Assembly (NCBI RefSeq): GCF_900143625.1
Contig: NZ_FRFF01000072.1
Span: 1-64,000, forward strand
Direction: 5' to 3'
DNA: 64,000 nucleotides
From: Nocardiopsis sp. JB363
GTDB taxonomy: Bacteria > Actinomycetota > Actinomycetes > Streptosporangiales > Streptosporangiaceae
In this document: in pieces, positions 59,267 through 64,000 of the stretch
Layout of the letters: every line of letters starts with the position of its first letter
How positions within the stretch are numbered: the stretch's first letter is position 1
The notes under the pieces: generated by a model
Seen by the model: only the letters and a program-made list of their open reading frames with translations
Database searches by the model: none
Told to the model about the DNA's origin: nothing
Made by a program: the position numbers and the translations under genes

Positions 59267-59327
59267 ACGCTACGCCAGCATGCTGGAATATTCCAAGGCT
59301 TGGAAGGAAACCATATCTCTGAAGATA
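59267..59327 (-). promoter_or_regulatory. Palindrome-rich promoter of the precursor gene
   Basis: On the minus strand TTGGAA (59291-59296) and TAGCGT (59267-59272) lie 18 bp apart, giving a start about 45 bp before the ATG. Overlapping perfect palindromes cover it: CCAGCATGCTGG (59275-59286), TGGAATATTCCA (59284-59295) and TTCCAAGGCTTGGAA (59291-59305), plus TATCT/AGATA (59314-59327). One or more regulators probably act here. Confidence 0.55.
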
Positions 59328-59354
59328 GGAAATTCCACGACGCGTAAGACCGGG

Positions 59355-60032
59355 TCAGCCAGCGATATCGCGCAGGTAGGGGTTGGTGGCGCGCTCGCGC
59401 TCCACGGTGGTGGCCGGGCCGTGCCCGGGCAGGATCCGAGTGGCGTCGGGGCGGTCCAGGACCGCGGAGGCCAGACTGCGGTTCATCGCGTCGGTGCTGC
59501 CACCGGGGAAGTCGGTGCGGCCGATGGATCCGGAGAAGACCAGGTCACCGGCGAACATGACCGGGACGCCATCCTCGGCGGTCACCGTGTAGACGACCGA
59601 ACCCGGGGTGTGGCCGGGGGTGTGCTCGACACCGAACTCCACCCCGGCCAGGGTGAGGGTGTCGCCGCCACTCAACTCACGCAGGTCGGCGGGGACCGGG
59701 TAGGGGCCGGGGCCCAGCAGCATTTGCAACTGCGCGGCGAAACCGGCGTCCACTCCGGCGGCGGGTTCGGTGAGCAGGCCGTGGTCCTCGACGTGCAGGT
59801 ACACCGGGACCCCGTGGGCCTCGGCGAGTTCGGCGGCCGACCACACGTGATCGAAGTGTCCGTGTGTGAGCAGGATCGCCGCCGGGGTCAGGTCGTGTTC
59901 GGCCAAGACCTCGGCCACCTGGACCGTGGCTTCCTGCCCGGGGTCGACGATGACGCAATCGCCGCCCGGGGCCGGTGCGAGCACATAGCAGTTCGCGGCA
60001 AGGGGCCCGGTGGGAAGAGCGGCGATGAGCAC
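59355..60032 (-). CDS. MBL-fold metallo-hydrolase (glyoxalase II-like)
   Basis: A 225-residue metallo-beta-lactamase-fold hydrolase: the metal motif THGHFDH, later His in EHTPGHTPGSVVY, Asp in MFAGDLVFSGSIGRTDFPGG, and the final GHGPATTVERERATNPYL. This subgroup is often annotated as hydroxyacylglutathione hydrolase-like; the substrate is uncertain. GTG 60032 is the likely start, with AGGA upstream; an open frame continues to 60155. In Mycobacterium it lies next to hisS, which is absent here. Confidence 0.88.
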   Translation of the reverse strand: MLIAALPTGPLAANCYVLAPAPGGDCVIVDPGQEATVQVAEVLAEHDLTPAAILLTHGHFDHVWSAAELAEAHGVPVYLHVEDHGLLTEPAAGVDAGFAAQLQMLLGPGPYPVPADLRELSGGDTLTLAGVEFGVEHTPGHTPGSVVYTVTAEDGVPVMFAGDLVFSGSIGRTDFPGGSTDAMNRSLASAVLDRPDATRILPGHGPATTVERERATNPYLRDIAG

Positions 60033-60491
60033 GGCAGCGGTCGTCCTGTCCTGGTTTGTCGTGGTCCGGAAGGGATCGGCCCGGGTGCGGGGCACACGAA
60101 CCGGTCGGGTACAGAGCCTACCGAGAGGGAGGAGGAGCGGCGAACCGAAAAGCACAGGGCGGAAGGCGTTTGATCACCATTCGATCACCGCGCATGCCCG
60201 GGCTCTTTGCGGAACCGCGTGGTAATGCCATATTGGTCACCGTCGTCGTGTGTGTCGGGGCCCTCGACCTGCGCCTCCTTTCCGGGGTGCCGGGCCCGGG
60301 CCGACCACAGGAGGACGAAAGCAGACCCGAAAGATCTGCGTAGACGTTGAACACGGCGCGTCGTTGTCCGCCAGAACGTGGGGATATCGTGCAGGGCACG
60401 GTGGCCTTCCCCTCACGAAGAGGCCCGGATACCGCCGCGACGACCCGAACCCGGCCCCGCCCGGCCTGGTTCACGACAGCAGGAGGACACG
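60033..60491. other. Divergent intergenic region
   Basis: About 460 bp between the MBL and DUF349 genes. GATCACC occurs twice 12 bp apart near 60171-60190 with a related GGTCACC near 60235, and GCAGA/TCTGC form a small inverted repeat near 60322-60340. These may be regulatory. No gene is supported. Confidence 0.3.
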
Positions 60492-61724
60492 GTGACCACG
60501 GACCCTTGGGGCCGCGTAGACGACGACGGCACGGTCTATGTGCGCACAGGTGATGGCGAGCGGGTCGTCGGATCGTGGCAGGCGGGTGCCCCGGAGGAGG
60601 CCCTGGCCTTCTACCGGAACAAGTACGACGCCCTCGTGACCCAGGTGGGGCTGCTCGAAAAGCGGCTCCGCAGCACGGACCTGTCCGCCTCAGCCGCGAT
60701 GAGCAGCATCGACAAGCTCCGCGACGCGGTCAAGGACGCCAACGCCGTCGGTGACCTGGACGCGCTGATGGAGCGTCTGGAGAAGCTGTCCGGCCGCGCC
60801 GAGGAGCGCAAGGTCGAGCAGAAGCAGGCTCAGGAGCAGGCTCGCGGCCAGGCCCGCGAGATCAAGGAACGGATCGTCGCCGAGGCCGAACGGGTCGCCG
60901 TCGAGACGACCCACTGGAAGTCCGGTGGCGAGCGCATGCTCCAGTTGATCGAGGAGTGGAAGAAGGCCCCTCGGGCCGACCGCCCCACCGAGCAGGCGCT
61001 GTGGAAGCGCATGTCGGCGGCGCGCAACTCCTTCTCCAAGCGGCGCAAGACCTACTTCGCCAACCTGGACCAGCAACGCGAGGGGGTGCGCACCGACAAG
61101 GAGCGCATCGTGGAGGAGGCCGAGGCACTGTCGGGTTCCACCGAGTGGGGGCCCACCGCCCGCGCCTACCGGGACCTGATGCAGCGTTGGAAGGCCAGTG
61201 GCCGCGCGGACAGGTCCAGCGAGGACAAGCTGTGGACGCGGTTCAAGGCCGCCCAGGACACCTTCTTCGACGCGCGCAACGCCACCTTCGCCGAACGTGA
61301 CGCCGAACTGAGGGTCAACGCCGACGCCAAGGAGAAGATCCTGGCCGAGGCCAAGGCGGAGATCCCGGGTATCACGAACCCGCGCCGTGCCCGCGCCCGC
61401 CTGCGTGACTTCCAGGAGGCCTGGGAGGAGGCCGGCGAGCTGCCCCGCGATGTCCGCGACAAGCTGGAGGGTTCCTTCCGGCAGATCGAGGAGGGTGTGC
61501 GCCGGGCCGAGGACGCCGAGTGGGATCGCACCAACCCCGAGGCCCGCGCCCGTGCCAAGGACACCGTCGACCAGCTGTCGACGGCGATCCAGGGTCTGGA
61601 GACCAAGCTGGAGAAGGCCCGGACCGCGGGTGACGAGCGTCGGATCAAGGAGCACGAGGCCGCCCTGGAGGCGCGCCGTTCCTGGCTGACCGAGGCCGAG
61701 AAGGCACTCGACGACATGAGCTGA
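60492..61724 (+). CDS. DUF349 coiled-coil protein
   Basis: A 410-residue, mostly helical protein with three DUF349 repeats (WKSGGERMLQLIEEWKKAPRADRPTEQALWKRMSAARNSF; GPTARAYRDLMQRWKASGRADRSSEDKLWTRF; and a third), flanked by coiled coils and starting DPWGRVDDDGTVYVRTGDGERVVG. GTG 60492 follows GGAGGACAC. Cytoplasmic, function unknown; a regular actinobacterial neighbour of the MBL gene. Confidence 0.9.
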   Translation: MTTDPWGRVDDDGTVYVRTGDGERVVGSWQAGAPEEALAFYRNKYDALVTQVGLLEKRLRSTDLSASAAMSSIDKLRDAVKDANAVGDLDALMERLEKLSGRAEERKVEQKQAQEQARGQAREIKERIVAEAERVAVETTHWKSGGERMLQLIEEWKKAPRADRPTEQALWKRMSAARNSFSKRRKTYFANLDQQREGVRTDKERIVEEAEALSGSTEWGPTARAYRDLMQRWKASGRADRSSEDKLWTRFKAAQDTFFDARNATFAERDAELRVNADAKEKILAEAKAEIPGITNPRRARARLRDFQEAWEEAGELPRDVRDKLEGSFRQIEEGVRRAEDAEWDRTNPEARARAKDTVDQLSTAIQGLETKLEKARTAGDERRIKEHEAALEARRSWLTEAEKALDDMS

Positions 61725-61749
61725 GGCCCCTCGCCGCGAGGACCCGTCA

Positions 61750-61778
61750 CGGGCCGCATCCCACCGGGGTGCGGCCCG
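61750..61778 (+). terminator. Terminator of the DUF349 gene
   Basis: A 13-bp stem with one G-T pair (61750-61762 with 61766-61778) and a 3-nt loop, 25 bp past the stop. Confidence 0.8.
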
Positions 61779-61796
61779 TTCGCGTGCGCCACATAC

Positions 61797-62477
61797 TCAG
61801 CGGTGCGCGTCCAGGTGGTAGACCGGCGCGCGGTCGGAGGCGGGGTCGGGAACGGGGTCGGGGTCGACGTCGGGCACCGGATCCGGGGCCTGGTCGTTCG
61901 GTGGCTCCGGTTCGACTCGTGGTCCACGCGAGCCCCGGTAGCGCAGGTATCCGCCGACCCCCGCGGCGAGGGCCACCACCAGCGCCACGCCGGCGACCAC
62001 CCAGGCCATCGGCAGCTCGCGGTGCACCCGGTGGACGCTGGCGGTGCAGGAGGCGAGCCGCGCGTCGGCGGCGGGGCGCATGCAGACGGTGGAGACCGGT
62101 TGTACGCCTTGCTCGGGCAGGGTGGTGACCTCGGCGGTGACGGTGAGGACGTGCCGCTGGCCCGGCTCCAGGGGGATGTCCCAGACGCCTTGGCCCGCCT
62201 CCACGCCTTCGGGGGCCCCGGAAACGTAACGCATCGACTCCGGCAGGAACTGCACGACCTGGGCTTCGGGTACCGCGTCGTAGCCGGCGTTGCGCACCCT
62301 GATGGTGTATTCGATCCGGTCACCGATCCGGAGGTGCTCCTCGGAGCGCTCACCGACGGTGACGTGCAGGCTTCCCGCTCCGGGTACCGGCCCCTCCTCG
62401 TCCTCCGGGGCCGGTTGCCCGGGAAGAGCGATCAGTACGGCCAGTCCGACCGCCGACACCGCCGATGGCACGGCCAT
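61797..62477 (-). CDS. Membrane-anchored protein with an Ig-like/DUF11-type domain
   Basis: A 226-residue protein: a signal peptide (MAVPSAVSAVGLAVLIALPG), an extracellular beta domain resembling DUF11 repeats (RIGDRIEYTIRVRNAGYDAVPEAQVVQFLPESMRYVSG), a C-terminal transmembrane helix (MAWVVAGVALVVALAAGVGGYL) and a Pro/Asp-rich cytoplasmic tail. GAGGGAG precedes the ATG. Probably cell-surface; function unknown. Confidence 0.72.
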   Translation of the reverse strand: MAVPSAVSAVGLAVLIALPGQPAPEDEEGPVPGAGSLHVTVGERSEEHLRIGDRIEYTIRVRNAGYDAVPEAQVVQFLPESMRYVSGAPEGVEAGQGVWDIPLEPGQRHVLTVTAEVTTLPEQGVQPVSTVCMRPAADARLASCTASVHRVHRELPMAWVVAGVALVVALAAGVGGYLRYRGSRGPRVEPEPPNDQAPDPVPDVDPDPVPDPASDRAPVYHLDAHR

Positions 62478-62587
62478 GGTGTTCTCCCTCGCGAAGCATC
62501 GCGCCAATGACTCGAAGTACGTACTTTGTAACACTGTGTAGTCATCGAGCGTGGGAGGCATGCGGGGAAATGTCCCATGGACGCACC

Positions 62588-62624
62588 GAGGGGGCGCACG
62601 CCCCTCGCGGTCGGGCGCCCCCTC
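62588..62624 (-). terminator. Terminator of metK
   Basis: A perfect 10-bp stem (62588-62597 with 62615-62624) 35 bp past the metK stop, with a 17-nt loop. Confidence 0.7.
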
Positions 62625-62659
62625 TCGGAGTGCCCAGGTGTCCAGGCGCTTACGCGAGT

Positions 62660-63853
62660 CTAGGCGCCCACGAACGACCGCAGCGCGGCGGCGCGGTCGG
62701 TGTTCTCCCAGGTGAACTGCTTGAGCTCACGGCCGAAGTGACCATAGGCGGCGGTCTTGGAGTAGATCGGACGCAGCAGGTCCAGGTCGCGCACGATGGC
62801 GGCCGGACGCAGGTCGAAGACCTCCTTGACGGCCTTCTCGATCAGCTCCGGAGCGACCCGCTCGGTGCCGAAGGTCTCCAGGAACACACCGACCGGGTGC
62901 GCCTTGCCGATCGCGTAGGCCACCTGGACCTCCACGCGCTCGGCCAGCTCCGCGGCGACGATGTTCTTGGCGACCCAGCGGGTGGCGTAGGCGGCCGAAC
63001 GGTCCACCTTCGACGGGTCCTTGCCGGAGAAGGCACCGCCACCGTGGCGGGCGTAGCCGCCGTAGGTGTCGACGATGATCTTGCGGCCGGTCAGACCGGC
63101 GTCGCCCATCGGGCCGCCGATCTCGAAGCGACCGGTCGGGTTGACCAGGAGACGGTAGTCGTCGGCGTCCAGGCCGTAGGCGGCCACGACCGGCTCGATG
63201 ACGTGCTCCCGGATGTCCGGGGTCAGCATCTCTTCGAGGTTGATGTCGGCGGAGTGCTGGCTGGAGACCACCACGGTGTCCAGGCGGACCGGGGTCTGAC
63301 CCTCGTACTCGACGGTGACCTGGGTCTTGCCGTCGGGGCGCAGGTAGGGCACCGTGCCGTCCCGTCGGACACCCGCGAGCCGCTCCGAGAGCGCGTGCGC
63401 CAACTTGATGGGCAGGGGCATGAGCTCGGGGGTCTCACGGTTGGCGTAGCCGAACATCAGACCCTGGTCACCCGCGCCCTGACGGTCGAGGGCGTCCTCT
63501 TCGTTCTCGACACGCGCCTCGTAGGCGGTGTCGACGCCTTGGGCGATGTCGGGGGACTGCGCGTCGATGGAGACGTTGACCCCGCAGGAGTCACCGTCGA
63601 ACCCCTTGGCGGAGGAGTCGTATCCGATCTCGAGGATCTTCTCGCGCACGATGGCGGGGATGTCGACGTAGGTCTGGGTGGTGACCTCACCCGCGATGTG
63701 GACCTGACCGGTGGTGATCAGCGTCTCGACCGCGACCCGGCTGGCGGGGTCGGTGGCGAGCATCGCGTCGAGGATCGCGTCACTGATCTGGTCGGCCATC
63801 TTGTCGGGGTGGCCTTCGGTGACGGACTCGGAGGTGAAAAGGCGGCGGGACAC
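62660..63853 (-). CDS. metK: S-adenosylmethionine synthetase
   Basis: Makes SAM from methionine and ATP. The 397-residue product begins [30 protein letters not shown], has [12 protein letters not shown], the loop [12 protein letters not shown], and the P-loop-like [23 protein letters not shown] 63853 follows AAGGAG by 9 bp; an ATG at 63889 lacks a ribosome site. SAM made here would also supply the carboxy-SAM pathway proposed nearby. No SAM riboswitch is recognisable in the 147 bp upstream that remain in the window. Confidence 0.96.
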   Translation of the reverse strand: MSRRLFTSESVTEGHPDKMADQISDAILDAMLATDPASRVAVETLITTGQVHIAGEVTTQTYVDIPAIVREKILEIGYDSSAKGFDGDSCGVNVSIDAQSPDIAQGVDTAYEARVENEEDALDRQGAGDQGLMFGYANRETPELMPLPIKLAHALSERLAGVRRDGTVPYLRPDGKTQVTVEYEGQTPVRLDTVVVSSQHSADINLEEMLTPDIREHVIEPVVAAYGLDADDYRLLVNPTGRFEIGGPMGDAGLTGRKIIVDTYGGYARHGGGAFSGKDPSKVDRSAAYATRWVAKNIVAAELAERVEVQVAYAIGKAHPVGVFLETFGTERVAPELIEKAVKEVFDLRPAAIVRDLDLLRPIYSKTAAYGHFGRELKQFTWENTDRAAALRSFVGA

Positions 63854-64000
63854 GTTGCGTGACTCCTTGCAGCGGCTGCTGGCTGACATGGTCGGTGCGG
63901 TCCGGCTCGCCCCGGCTGCGCGCCGGGGGTGGTCAATGCCGACCGACGGGGTTGGTTATTCGTCCACTGTAACGGGAGCAGTGGGGATGGTCGCCCGCTG

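Noticed and set aside
63854-64000. SAM riboswitch upstream of metK
   Set aside because: No S-box or SAM-IV core motifs are visible in the part of the leader inside the window; the true leader may extend past the edge.

Overview
The window looks like a chromosomal segment of a high-GC actinobacterium, most likely of the Nocardiopsis/Streptomonospora/Thermobifida group (Nocardiopsaceae). This rests on strongly G/C-biased codons, a conservon (cvnABCD) locus, XRE-DUF397 and TetR/MarR regulators, and gene orders familiar from Streptomyces and Mycobacterium: infC-rpmI-rplT-trmH-kinase-pheST followed by arg genes, and rarA-DUF948-DUF6167-alaS-ruvX-mltG-aroE. No tRNA gene, mature rRNA gene or CRISPR array was seen. 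The left edge carries tandem rRNA-type promoters firing out of the window.

Layout. 0-6 kb: rrn promoters, tyrS, a TetR-controlled hydrolase operon, a membrane-anchored HNH nuclease, a secreted protein, L-2-hydroxyglutarate oxidase. 6-14 kb: a full conservon (sensor, roadblock, DUF742, Ras-like GTPase), a CbiX-like gene and a second sensor-DUF742 pair. 14-21 kb: argCJBDFR-argH, with a strikingly short, degenerate argJ. 21-25 kb: an amine oxidase-like flavoprotein, MarR regulator and class III aminotransferase that look like an amine catabolic locus. 25-37 kb: pheST, a PAS histidine kinase, trmH, rplT, rpmI, infC (ATC start and an attenuator-like leader), aroE, mltG, ruvX. 37-50 kb: alaS, two paralogous membrane proteins, a DUF262-DUF1524 nuclease, two small membrane proteins, a membrane pseudokinase, rarA and a PAS-GAF-SpoIIE phosphatase.

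50-59.4 kb is the accessory region. It contains a 45-residue RanBP2-like zinc finger protein; an IscB (RNA-guided nuclease of the OMEGA type) gene split by a 985-bp IS5-family element with a clean 3-bp target duplication; an XRE-DUF397 pair; and a minus-strand run that I read as a microcin C-like Trojan-horse nucleotide-peptide system. That run is a 21-codon precursor gene whose product ends in Asn, then aspS (aspartyl-tRNA synthetase, the known target of processed microcin C), then an MccB-type adenylyltransferase fused to a methyltransferase domain, then a CmoA-like carboxy-SAM synthase. Together they predict a peptide linked to a carboxymethylated nucleotide, with AspRS possibly giving self-immunity. 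No exporter or MccE/MccF immunity gene is visible nearby.

59-64 kb returns to core genes: an MBL-fold hydrolase, a DUF349 coiled-coil protein, a membrane-anchored secreted protein and metK. All functional calls come from reading motifs; no database search was run.
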